From Oopsacas minuta (taxonomy: Eukaryota; Porifera; Hexactinellida; Lyssacinosida; Leucopsacidae), in NCBI GenBank assembly GCA_024704765.1, contig JAKMXF010000066.1, positions 1-64,000 on the forward strand: a DNA stretch of 64,000 nucleotides. The letters run 5' to 3'. The notes under the pieces are model-generated. The model did not search any database, was not told the origin of the DNA, and saw only the letters and a list, made by a program, of their open reading frames with translations. A program made the position numbers and the translations under genes. Below, one piece after another: positions 33,023 through 43,742 of the stretch. Position 1 is the first letter of the stretch. Every line of letters starts with the position of its first letter.

Positions 33023-33023
<1 letters not shown>

Positions 33024-33185
33024 CGTTGTTAAAGAAAGGATTTATGGAATGCTATTTGAATGATTGTTGTTTTTATTACTTAGAGACTTGCTCTCAACCA
33101 CCATATAGAGGTAATCAAGTACGCTGAATCAGAATTTCACATTTTCAAGTTTATCATATGTAAATTTATTTTTGTTTTTTATGAA

Positions 33186-33770
33186 TCTATATTATTAAAT
33201 GCCATTGTTGTCTGTCTGTTGTTCGTTGTCAAGGATAGGATTTATGAAGTGTTGTATCAATTTCGAATTTCTCAGTTCTGACTAGGGATCGACCGGGGGC
33301 GCCGGCAAAAAGTTGAGAACTGGCCCTTGGCCAGCCGGGGTGTTTAATGAAATTTATGCTAAGAGTTATTTGTAAAGCAAAACATCATAGGTTTGGAACA
33401 AAGAAAATCTTCACTATCATCATCAATTTCCTCGACGTGTTGATTAGGAAGAACTACGTCAGGAGGTGGTTGAAGTAATTTGAATGAGCCAAATCCAACA
33501 GCTCTTAGGTTATACTTGAGGAACTAGGGATCGAGCTGGGCCCGGTTCCGGCCAAAATTGTGCCCCAGGTCGATCCATAGTTCTGACATGTCGCATAACT
33601 ATGTACTTATGATTATCGTGTTTCTCAAGAAAGTAAACATAATTCAATAAAACTTCGCAAAATATATCGAATATGCTGAATCCGATTTTCACACGTTTGA
33701 ATTAATCACATGCAAATTTATTTGGTGTTTTTATTAATATAAAGTGAACAAATAGTTGAAATCTTCAAAT
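33186..33770 (+). mobile_element. Helitron-like repeat copy, interrupted
   Basis: The left part (33186-33282: CTATATTATTAAATG, GTTGTCAAGGATAGGATTTA) and the right part (33580-33770: CATAACTATGTACTTATGAT, GCTGAATCCGATTTTCACAC) are consecutive segments of the family. They are separated by the hAT MITE at 33283-33579. Confidence 0.7.
33283..33579. mobile_element. Non-autonomous hAT element, 297 bp, with 8-bp target duplication
   Basis: The ends are TAGGGATCGACC and GGTCGATCCATA (12-bp inverted repeats, one mismatch). Both sides carry GTTCTGAC (33275-33282 and 33580-33587). Removing element plus one GTTCTGAC rejoins the Helitron-like repeat. The minus strand interior keeps a short coding-like frame (LPNQHVEEIDDDSEDF), perhaps left from a transposase. 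Confidence 0.88.
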
Positions 33771-34368
33771 ATACGTAGAGACTTGCTCTTAACGGCTACT
33801 ATAGGGTAACAAAGTACTCGTTTTATGAATATACAGTTAAATATAGGAATTACCATATTTCACAGAACTTTTCATGGCAATCACCGATGTTAATTGGTAG
33901 TTTCAAGTTACACGAGCATACATTAGCTAGAGTTTGTATATTATAATATTTAAAAAATATAACAAATCTCCTTTTGACAAATGGTAACAAATGAATCTGA
34001 CAATGAGAAGCTACTCGTAGCTCTACTGATGTGAACGAATGGGAGGTGCATTATTCGCTCAAGAACCAGCCGGTGATAGCTGTTGGGAAGAAAGGGGGAG
34101 CTATCAACCAACTAGATTGTGCTAAAGGCCTTGCTTTATATGAACCCGCTCAGCTTATATACATAGCTGATAATGGTAACTCGAGTATTCAAGTTTTTAA
34201 ATTCGAGGGGAACTTTGTAACAAGTTTCGGACAAGAAATAGTCAAGAAGCCATGGGGTATAGCCGTAACAGAACACCTTGTCTTAGTTACCGACTTTTTT
34301 TCACTCTTTGTTCCAATTCAACGATTTCAAAATAGAGTGGACTGGTACCGGTATCATAGGATCAGGAG

Positions 34369-36778
34369 TAGGGTTTTTAATCCCGGGAATCCCTTGATAA
34401 ATGATGATAGTTATCTCTCTAGCAATTTTAAATTTGTTTAATTATATGATAGTCTGATAGAATGAAAGTATAATATAGGGGTACATAGGGGGTACAAGAT
34501 GAATATGAATGAGTAATAAGTTTATTTAGTCTATCATCAATTTTTTCTTGTTGGCCCTTATGAATGCTAGCGTATCCAAAGTGCTATCACTGAGTCTTGT
34601 TCTAAATTTGTTACATAAATATGCCGAACAAGAAAATGCTCGTTCGGCTTCGACTGAGGTTGCAGGTATTGTTAGTAGCATTTGATATACCTTTTCCAAA
34701 TGATATCCTCGTTTCCTGTCAGTTCTCCAATAGTAAGTTCATATTTCAATATATTGAATAATTAATGTTGAACTTGTATATCTTCTGGCTTTTTCATCGA
34801 TGCGTCTATCGCTAATTGTAATCTTTTTACGAGGGAGATATCATCTAGGTCAGATATGCTTTCAGCCGTATTAGGTGAGTAAGGTACCATTGATACTTCT
34901 TCACTCACATGTTCCTCATCTTCAATTCCTTTCCTTCGAGTTCTTGATAACAAATCAGCACAAAATGTGTTTACTACAGTCTTTTTTACAAGTCGTGCCG
35001 AAGGATTATGTAGGTATTGAAGTATCGCTGAAACTTCAGTGTACCTCTCTTGAACCATCCGCTGGCTTAGTGCCTCCAGGATTTGTGCATGATAATGTGT
35101 GTTAGATTTCTGAATATCTTCCAATAGAAATTTTATAGTTGCTTCTGCTGTAATTAAATTTGTATCTCTTCTACATAGAGCTTCTAAAGCAATCTTCAAC
35201 TATAGAAGAGATAGCCGCAATTTCTTGGTCGCTAAGGCATATATGTTCACCAAAATCTAACAGAGCTTTATGTATTGGTAATTTGATCTGAATTATCCTC
35301 TCGAGCATATTCACAAGTGAGCTCCATCGAGTCTTACAATCAAGAACCACATTCAGCCCATTTGGATAAATCTCTTTCACATACGTTTGCAATGTTTCAT
35401 TCTTCAAAGGTGATCGCTTGAATATTTTCACAATTCTACGTACTTTGGTTACTATTTTGGAGATGTCAAAATTTAATGCAAGAGCATTCTGAGGGTCCAT
35501 CGATTCCGAAACAATGAATCCATCATCATTAAAATCATCAAACATTTCCATATCTTCATCTTCATCTTCATCGGTTTCACTTGTACTAGAATAAATTTCT
35601 TCAGTTTCACTAAGTTGTTTTTGATAGATAACGTCTTGTATTACATCCTGGAGTCCATGTGCGTAGCATAACTGCTGACTTGTGGGTATTATTTTCCCCA
35701 ACTTCTTCATCATTGAACACCCGTCTGTTGTGATAGAAATGACATCTGTTTCGAATTCTATTCCAAATTCTTTTAGTTTAAGTGAGATTATCTTGGAACA
35801 AGCCTCTGAAGAAAATCTTCCCTTAATCCTTACCAATCCTAAGTTCCAAAAGAACCCAATGCCATGTATATTAATATTGAGATATCTTTTGTTTTGCAAG
35901 GATGTCCATTCATCAAGGGTAAGACTGAAATATTGACCTTTTGATTTAATAATGCTTAGATTTCTGGTAATATCTTGGCGTAATTGCTGACCATATTCTA
36001 GCACTTGATCTCTTATTCCGACAACAGATCTTGGTAATGAATGTCCTAGTGCAGCAAGAGGTTTTCTCAAGTCCATTGATGTAGTAAATATATTAAATGA
36101 AAGCCCATCGCAGCTGTCATCCTGGCTAACACAGCTGGTAGGCTAGCGTCGTTCATGTAATAATCTAATTTCCTAACCGCACACATATGTGAGATAGCAC
36201 TTTCTTCATTATTTGAGCGTTTCAATAAATCAATTTGGTGCTGTGATTTAAGATGATTGCGTAGCCCCTTTGTTGATCCCCCTTCCCATTTAAGTACCTT
36301 TTTACAGGAATTACACTCAGCTAATTTCCCACTTACCGAGCGCTTAAAATGGTTCCGAATTTTAGATCCTGCAAACTCTTGAAACATAACTTTTTCAGCC
36401 ATTCAAGGTACGATATAACGATAATGCAACAATTACGATTCAGAATGAAATTGAGGCTTTTCTGAGGATTCACCTTATATTTGAAGTTTGAATAGTTAGA
36501 ATGGTTGAGTTGTACCTTACAAGTTTGCTTGAATTCTCTGACTTGTTAAGCATTTATTAATTTTGGTGTCTTATTCATATTGAAAACATATTTCATTCAG
36601 TATTAACAATACGAAACCAATTAAATCCCTAAATCATTTCAACCCAATTACACAAATGTACATAATGATCATAGAGCATGTCAATATGCAATCAAGAAGA
36701 TATCCCGGGATTGAAGAAACAATCCCGGGAATTAGTCCCGAAACAATAACCTTCGGGATCCCGGGATTAAAAACCCTA
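34369..36778 (-). mobile_element. hAT DNA transposon, 2410 bp, complete ends
   Basis: Both termini carry the same 20-bp inverted repeat, TAGGGTTTTTAATCCCGGGA, without mismatch. The 8-bp target duplication ATCAGGAG is exact at 34361-34368 and 36779-36786. Subterminal CCCGGGATT repeats recur at 36705-36770. The interior is a BED-finger hAT transposase on the minus strand. Perfect ends with a broken gene suggest recent insertion, perhaps mobilised in trans. Confidence 0.95.
34545..36402 (-). pseudogene. BED-finger hAT transposase, multiply frameshifted
   Basis: Starting at the ATG at 36402, a BED zinc finger (CNSC...GLRNHLKSQH, residues about 29-54) is followed by the hAT catalytic blocks LTLDEWTSLQNKRYLNIN and ITTDGCSMMKKLG (first and second acidic residues) and CYAHGLQDVIQDV. 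An acidic insert follows (SETDEDEDEDMEMFDD). Near the end PATSVEAERAFS and RTRLSDSTLDTLAFIRANK form the C-terminal dimerization region. Frame changes occur near 36095, 35185 and 34690, and a TAA sits at about 34762. The protein cannot be made in one piece. Confidence 0.92.
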
Positions 36779-38331
36779 ATCAGGAGAGGGAGAGCTAAAC
36801 TTTCCTACAGGACTCTGTACAGACTATAATGGAAACGTGTATGTTGCTGATTGTGACAATAAGCAACATACACATCGGTACTCATCAGCTAAATTCTCCT
36901 AAGGATGTCAAATTATTTCAAGAAAGGATCGTAGTGCTAGACTCCAGTATTAATATGATACACTTCTACTCGAGAAGTGGGCAATTGATAACCTCGTTGA
37001 GTTTTCAGGTACACTATGCAGTTTGTTTTCCATGTTTCTTCTGTTTTGATCAAGCAGGGAATATTCTTATTAGCGATAATTTTCATCAGGATATCAAGAT
37101 ATTCTCTCTTTCAGGAGAAATGATCCATACCATGGGGAGGAAAGGAAAAAAAAGAGGGGAATTTGCTTTTCTATTTGGTGTTTGTATTTCTGAATTCGGA
37201 ACTATATTTGTTATAACTAATAATAGTAATTTCTGTTTACAAATATTTTAATTTGTGTGTTATTAAAGATTAAATTCCCTAATTTGTAATTCTAATAATT
37301 ATCACTTATATTTAATCATATTTTACGTAATTAAGCTTTTATTAAATATCAAATTTACTTAATTTGGATTTTTACTTATCTAGGAGAATCTTATTATAAA
37401 TAATACGATCGTCATCTGATTCACGAATGTTCGAATTTTCATTTATAATTGATATTACGATTATACGAATCTATATTATTAAATTGCTATTTTTGTCTGT
37501 CTGTTTGTCCGCTGTTAAAGAGAGGATTTATGGATTGTTGTATTGTACGAATTTCGCACTTCAAGGTACTCATGTGTAAATAACAGTTCTTATGAATATA
37601 TTCAAGGCACGAAGGGCTGTGTTACATGCCAACGCAGAGTGTTCGCAAGCCGAGAACGAAATTTTCCTTTTTGTGTCTCAATAAAGCATCGGATTATTGA
37701 GACACAAAAGGAGGCGTCGTAAAATTACCGGTTCCACCCTCTTAGCTGAGAGGTTTATGATGAGGAAGGATAAGTAGGTATATTCATCAGATGTTTAGGG
37801 TCTGATATCGCCAATAGTCATAACGGTTCAGATACTCTGTTCGAGAAATGTCAACAGCGTACTAGCGTAATTGTCCCATCCCTACAAGAAAGTTTAGGAA
37901 TGACAACTGGGGTTGCCTGTCGCTAGTGTGACAAATGGTATCACTGACCATGTATCTTCTGTGACCTATGTAAGGACTCTTAGTATTATTTGGTTATCTT
38001 TTAGAAATTGGATTTGTATTGTTTGATCATTTGTTTGTTTATTTGTTTGTTTGTGAGTTAATGAAGAGATATACAGCTCTTCAATTAGACCACATTTAGC
38101 CATTCGGATATGGCCCCATGCCTGACTCAGCACATCAACATTTCATCTGAGCATTATGTTCATAATCCTGTGTTGGGATTGAGTTTAGAAAATTCCCAGC
38201 TTTCTAAAAGTTCTATTACCGTAGAACTTAGTTATTGTGTGCTACTTGTTATTAATACACTCAACCCTAAAATTTAGTTCACATTCACTAATGCAATCCT
38301 TATTCAGATAAGACGTATGTACTCTCAGGTA

Positions 38332-38461
38332 CGGTAACCTCCGTTATAACCAAGTGATTATTTACCCCCTATAGCTATAGCTAGAAAGTGATTGATTTCT
38401 CTCCGCTTATAACAAAATGAAAATGAGGTCCCCAGCACTTCGTTATAACCAGAGTTTACTG
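38332..38461. repeat. pogo/Tigger-like MITE
   Basis: The ends read CGGTAACCTCCGTTATAACC and GGTTATAACSAGAGTTTACTG-like (CGTTATAACCAGAGTTTACTG read rightward), each flanked by TA. The family recurs at 24322-24438 (reverse) and 49570-49834. Confidence 0.75.
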
Positions 38462-38563
38462 TACTTTTATTTCCCGAAGGGTGTACGTCTTATCCAAGCT
38501 CTACTGTAGTTTGCTATGATAAGACTAGTCGTGAGTGTTGAATTGAAATGCCTGCAATACTAT

Positions 38564-39041
38564 CAGTGGCGGCCATAGGATATTGGGGGCCCTTGTGCAA
38601 TGTTTTACTTGGGCCCCCCTTCTCAATTATAAAAATCACGATGCAAAATTATGCACATGGCACATGCATAACAAGGAGCAGATCCAGGATTTATCTAGGG
38701 GGTCCAAGCGCGAGCTATCCTAAGGGGGTGCCCCCAGAATTTATTTAAATTATTTAGACACTGAAATAGCGATCTAAAGACATTTCTACCACAAATAGAG
38801 AAATACATTTCAATTCTTGTAGTAGTCATATCCTATGTTTATTGACTAATGTAATTTCAAATTTCATGAATACACAAATCAGCTAAACTATTATCTATAC
38901 TCAACCTAGAATAAAGGTTGACCTGGGATTTTGTGGGCCCAATCATTCCCCAAAATCTCGGTTAATCTCCTCTCCTTCCAAATGATCTCTTTGGGGACCC
39001 TGTGCACCGCACACCCTGCGCACCCCATTTGGCCGCCACTG
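38564..39041. mobile_element. Non-autonomous hAT element, 478 bp
   Basis: The termini are CAGTGGCGGCCA and TGGCCGCCACTG-like (right end GGCCGCCACTG). The exact 8-bp duplication AATACTAT lies at 38556-38563 and 39042-39049. The interior has GGGGGCCC and GGGGGTGCCCCC stretches and no transposase. Confidence 0.92.
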
Positions 39042-39217
39042 AATACTATTCTCATTTTAGTACAACTCCTATAGGGAGATCTGCAAATGGCATGTAGTGG
39101 CGTAACCATTGGCTTTGTCCTCATTATCCTTTGAACCTTTATTCATAACAGTGGTTTCCCCAGTAAATGATCACTAATATTCGCTACACTATTTGGTTTT
39201 GTAGATTTCTATTACAA

Positions 39218-41338
39218 ATGGACTATTCATCTTCTACTCCGAAGAAGAAGAAGAGAGATCAGAATTTAGTTCGTTCTATCGAGGCTGATTTAGATCGTCT
39301 GAGGGATGAGGTGTTACGAACTCGTGAAGAATTAGAATATGAGAAGACAATCCGTAGAACTGCTGAAGAGCAATTGAACCAAGCTAGTCAACATAAGTTT
39401 TCAGATTCTCAGAGTCTAGAGGCAAAACTACAGCAAATGCAATCACAATTGGAAGATTCTAACATGGCAGTAGCTAAGTTATCAGCTGAGAAAGCTGACC
39501 TAATGATTCAGTTGGAGTTGACCGGAAGTGATCTGGTAGCAGCTGAGGCTAAACTTAGAAAAATGCAGAAAGATCATTCAACTAACTTACAGGATAAATC
39601 TGAGTTATTGGAGGAAATCAATCAGTTGGTTGACGTCATGAACTCTGAGAAGAGCAAGTATGAGCAGGAATTAGCCGAGCTGAGTAAATTACGAAATGAT
39701 AATTCTAACAAATTACGGAATAAGAATGAAGCAGTAGAGGAATATCAGAGAGAGATCGGAGATAGAGATGTCATATTAAAGAGACTTCAATTTGAGTCTG
39801 AGGCTTTGAAGACAAAACTTGATGATTCTATCCTTGTATCTGATAACCAGAAATTGAAAATCAAAGAATTAGAGAAGATAGAAGTAGAACAAACTTCTCT
39901 GAGAGACAACCTATCTCAACTTAGAAAACTAAATAAGGAATTGGTGGAGACTAACAATAGACTTCTAGAAAATAAGAATCAGCTGTTTGATCATACTATT
40001 CAGGCGGAGCAACAAGAAGCACTCATTTTGAGTCTGAAGGAAGATAAGCTAACTGCTGAGAGGCAAACCCATCGTTTACAGGAACAACTACACTCAAAAG
40101 AGATGGGGATTGAAGATTTAGAGTCTAAGCGTTTGAATACTATGCAGAAGGAGGTGGAACAACTGGCTAGCAGCCTGGGGGAGCTAATGGCTGCTAATAA
40201 CAATCAACAGAATGTAATCTGCTCTCTCCATGATAGTGTTAGGAAGAAAGATACACAATTATCTAATTTGAAATCTTTTAAACAGGATTGTGAAGCTACA
40301 ATAGCTAAGCTACGTTCTGAGTCTTCTGCATTACAGTCTCAACTGTTAGAAGTAGAAACTAACGATGTTAGAGTACATTTACAATCAGAACTAGCTTCAC
40401 TGAATAAGTTGAGAAGCGAGGATGAAGAGAAAATGAAATGTATTATTAGTCAGAATAGAACTATTGAGAATCAGAAACAAGAAGTTATAAAAAGTTATTC
40501 TAAATTAGTGGAAGAGAATAATAAGAGATCTCTACAGCTTAGCAAACTTAAACAAAGAGCTAAACAGCAAGAGACAGAAAACACAACTCTCAAAGATAAG
40601 TTACTACAATCTGAAACTGTAATGCGGACACAATCTAACGATATAGACAACTTGAAGGAAGCTCTTAAAATACAAAGCAATCGAAAAACCTCTGTGACAA
40701 CCAGACCTGAGAAATCTACATATTCAGCTCCCTCTGTTACAGGCAAGAGATCATCTTCAAGTCACTCCATAGACTACTCCTCTGGTGACAGAGAACTGCT
40801 CCAGGAGCTCCAAAACCTAAGAGCTTCTTATCATGAAATGCAAAGTGTCTGCAAACAGCTGGAGCATCAGCTGGCTGATGAACGGAGTCAGAAAGATAAC
40901 ATGTTTGACTCCAATCAACTACAACAGATCGAGAGACCCGCGAATGAAGGAGTCCGTACTGAACAGAACATGACAGATACTCACGTTTGGTATCAGGATA
41001 GGATTTATAATTTGGAGAATGAGTTGGCAATTGCTAAATGTTCATCGGAAAATCTTGCTAAGGCCAACAAATTTTACGAAATAAATTTGGAAGATGAGAG
41101 TCAGAAGAGAATCAATCAAGGACAAGAAGCACGTAAACTAATGCAGGAGAGTAGAGAAACAATTCGCGAGCTTAGAGAACGCACCAGTCAAGCCGAAGAT
41201 GACCAAACTCATTCTCAGAGAGTAATTTCTCAGTTATCTCAGAGGCTAATCAAGTCTATACAAGACTACAAATATCTACAGGAAATATCTATGACAAGAT
41301 GTCAGGAGTTAGCTCTAGAGGCTAAACCAAAGATGTAA
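39218..41338 (+). CDS. Long coiled-coil protein, unrecognised
   Basis: Intronless 706-residue protein. After a short basic leader (STPKKKKRDQN) nearly the whole length is heptad-rich, Glu/Lys/Gln/Leu-rich coiled coil without globular domains. A Ser/Thr-rich break lies near residues 488-525 (TTRPEKSTYSAPSVTGKRSSSSHS), then coiled coil resumes to the C-terminus. There is no membrane segment. Such proteins are typically scaffold, centrosomal, Golgi or cytoskeletal parts; the sequence does not show which. The start is the ATG at 39218, just after an acceptor-like TTTGTAG (39204); the frame upstream includes an ATG at 39167 that the acceptor would remove. It is not an exon of the second coiled-coil gene at 50956, as it has its own stop, but the compositions are similar. 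Confidence 0.85.
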   Translation: MDYSSSTPKKKKRDQNLVRSIEADLDRLRDEVLRTREELEYEKTIRRTAEEQLNQASQHKFSDSQSLEAKLQQMQSQLEDSNMAVAKLSAEKADLMIQLELTGSDLVAAEAKLRKMQKDHSTNLQDKSELLEEINQLVDVMNSEKSKYEQELAELSKLRNDNSNKLRNKNEAVEEYQREIGDRDVILKRLQFESEALKTKLDDSILVSDNQKLKIKELEKIEVEQTSLRDNLSQLRKLNKELVETNNRLLENKNQLFDHTIQAEQQEALILSLKEDKLTAERQTHRLQEQLHSKEMGIEDLESKRLNTMQKEVEQLASSLGELMAANNNQQNVICSLHDSVRKKDTQLSNLKSFKQDCEATIAKLRSESSALQSQLLEVETNDVRVHLQSELASLNKLRSEDEEKMKCIISQNRTIENQKQEVIKSYSKLVEENNKRSLQLSKLKQRAKQQETENTTLKDKLLQSETVMRTQSNDIDNLKEALKIQSNRKTSVTTRPEKSTYSAPSVTGKRSSSSHSIDYSSGDRELLQELQNLRASYHEMQSVCKQLEHQLADERSQKDNMFDSNQLQQIERPANEGVRTEQNMTDTHVWYQDRIYNLENELAIAKCSSENLAKANKFYEINLEDESQKRINQGQEARKLMQESRETIRELRERTSQAEDDQTHSQRVISQLSQRLIKSIQDYKYLQEISMTRCQELALEAKPKM

Positions 41339-43742
41339 CATATATTTTACAAACACTCCAGAGACACTTCTATTTTCAATTCCAATCATACTTCCTCCAC
41401 TCAGCCTCATTGGGTATTCTTGTTAACTTTATTACTCTATCAGTTTAATATTATTATATCACTTAATATGCCAGTATATATTATTATGAATATAGACCTC
41501 TATCTTTTCCGGTATCAGGTCCAGTCTTGAGGTTACTTTTATATTTTATTTTTCTAGACTATAAATCAGTAGATTGTATGGTTTACTTGTTGTGAACGTT
41601 CTAAAGAGCTACGTATATTTGTGTTAATACCGCTTTCCATCCCTGACTGTTCTTCTCTATCCACCCAATCTCAGACACAACTCATGTTGAATTACGGTTT
41701 TGACCATGAATATGCTATATTTGCTATTACACCACAGATTCTATGAGTATTTTGGATTCTACTTTAGAATACTTACACTATGGAACCTGGAAATAATCCT
41801 ACTCTGGATCTGAGTACGTACGTCTCTAACCGGATTATATATTGAAAAGGCATTGGAAGGTTGCTAACTGCTAAATGTGTACTCCTTTCCTCAGAGTTAC
41901 ATGTTACTCGTCTTGTGTTAATCGGCTGTGTAAGGGTGATACCTTTGGTCACCTTATACCTATATGCAATGGCAGAGGTAAGTTTATATGCGTTTTATGA
42001 GATTTTTGTTTATTACAAGCGCATTTTCATTGGTTTAGCGCAGCTCATAAAAGGGGATGCACTAATGGCATAGACGTTGTGCGACGTCCGCGCGGCCGTG
42101 CAAAATAAACCCTCTTGGTAAACACTAAAACTGTTGCTATACGTATATGCCAAAGTATGTTGCACAACTGTAACTAATATAAAGTAGTTATGTATAAGTA
42201 CGAATGCATTCCTACTGATTCCTAAGGTACAAGAAATCTCATACACCAACACTCATCTAGAACTTGTTGCCCACCAGATTGAATTTGTGCTCCCCACACG
42301 ACGCCACTGTTAAATTGGCCACATTGGTCAAAATGCCATTGAATATCAACCTGACCAAAACATGACGTAAAATACCTCTGTGGCTATAGTGTGGCCAATG
42401 GCTTACTTAATACACCGCAGTGTATGTCACCGAGTAGGTCAAAAAATATATGCCCAATTTACTTGTTTAATTTTAAGACAAACTAACGCTCTTTCCATTT
42501 GCCAGTTAAACTTTCTAGGGGTTTCCGTATGTGAATAATTCATTGAAGTAATAAGTTCTAATGACGGTAATCCTTCATTTGGTTAGTTAGGCTCTTTTAA
42601 AATTATACATTAATATTTATATGATTGTTCCTCAAATTTTGAAATTTTCGATTTTTGAGAATTTAACTTATAAAAATTCATTTTACAAATGAAAACCTAA
42701 ACACAATTTAATTAAACTACAGTTATCCCTCACACATACCAACACCAGGATTTCTTAACCTGTGGTCATATGACCAATACACGGCCGTGTATGTCACCAG
42801 AGGCCAAAAAATAGAAGGCGATTTAGTTTTTGAATTTATAAACAAACTAATGCTCTTATCATTTGTCAAATGAACTTTCTAGGGGTATCCGTATATTAAG
42901 AATTTATTGAGACTACTTTTGCAAGTTCTTACGGTCATTCATATGGTTTAGGCTCTATTTAATGATGACGTCACCATTCTAAATAATATGTAATTTGTAT
43001 ATACACTATGATAATAATGTGATTTTGAATTGAAACAATTTTTGCACAACAATGAATTTATCCCACAATTTGATGTAGAATTCAACCATTGAGTCCAATT
43101 TTCAGAAACTGAAAGTTACAAATTCATAGATGTATTTTGTTACTATGACTGCTTTTGACCATATTTGTACGATTACTATCCATGGCCAGCATAACTGGTC
43201 CCCATCCAGACAGTCTAGTCATGACTGGAGCAATACATTTGCCTGTACGAATCTGCCTTAGCTGCCTATTGATCTATTCTCCTACTACACCAATGATTCG
43301 GTAGAATTGTGACCCATAGGTACGAGTTACACTCACTCGGTTGGACTATTTCAAAGCTCTTTGAATTAGACACGCCATAGTTTAAAATTAAGTCATGTTA
43401 ATATATATGACGAGGCCTTATCAACCATGCTATTCTAATGCCCTTGTTATATATATGTATTGTAATAAATATCTTATTGATTACATCTGAGCATTGTACT
43501 TGAGATTGGGAAAGCATGAGCATTACTTATTATGTAATATCTAATACTTATCTTTATCTAAAATATCCAGATCGAATCGAAGTATATATTCTTACTTGAA
43601 TAATGATGGAATTATGCAAATACGATGGAATAATCCCTGAGAAATTAGTGGTTTATCTATCAGTGCAATCTGAAAGTAACTAATAGGTGTATTATATAAA
43701 TTGGAGAAATCGAGAGATGAGCTAAGTATACTTTTATCGAAA
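41339..43742. other. Intergenic with an imperfect direct repeat
   Basis: No gene supported. A block of about 130 bp at 42413-42545 (GTATGTCACC, CTTTCTAGGGG, TCCGTATG) recurs in the same orientation at 42778-42910. The rest is AT-rich. GCGACGTCCGCGCGGCCGTGC near 42078 is an isolated GC-rich patch. Confidence 0.55.

Larger units (their letters stand above)
32677..34030. other. Intergenic with microsatellite and nested transposons
   Basis: Contains the (TG)n tract at 32968-33022 and a plus-orientation Helitron-like copy (33186-33770) interrupted by a hAT MITE. No gene. The last 130 bp precede the NHL gene and include an ATG-led frame (33980-34032) that is one base out of register with it. Confidence 0.6.
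34031..37251 (+). pseudogene. NHL-repeat protein gene, interrupted by a hAT transposon
   Basis: Two host segments flank the transposon. The 5' segment (34031-34368) encodes beta-propeller repeats: GLALYEPAQLIYIADNGNSS, IQVFKFEGNFVTSFG, KKPWGIAVTEHLVLVTDF. The 3' segment (36779-37251) encodes GEGELNFPTGLCTDYNGNVY, VADCDN, DVKLFQERIVVLDSSINMIH, and GNILISDNFHQDIKIFSLSG. NHL propellers bind RNA or protein and occur in TRIM-NHL ubiquitin ligases; no RING or B-box is seen here. Across the insertion the two parts fit when one target duplication is ignored (GIIGSGEGELNFP). The frame is also shifted at a T7 run near 34291-34300 and again near 36870, and the 5' start is unclear (the segment opens with GTG). 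It is most likely a dead member of a family; another remnant lies near 48400-48545. Confidence 0.8.
37252..39217. other. Intergenic, transposon-rich
   Basis: Contains a partial Helitron-like copy (37465-37560) and a 17-bp stem at about 37663-37705 (TTTTGTGTCTCAATA with its complement). GCTAGTGTGACAAATGGTATCACTG near 37925 reads like a decayed CDKWYH zinc-finger motif of a retroelement. Also here are a pogo/Tigger MITE (38332-38461) and a hAT MITE (38564-39041). TTTGTAG ending at 39204 is an acceptor-like site 13 nt before the next start codon. Confidence 0.55.

Noticed and set aside
37663-37712. Stem TTTTGTGTCTCAATA and complement as a histone-type 3' stem-loop
   Set aside because: The stem is far longer than the histone signal and there is no histone gene nearby; it is probably a small palindromic repeat.
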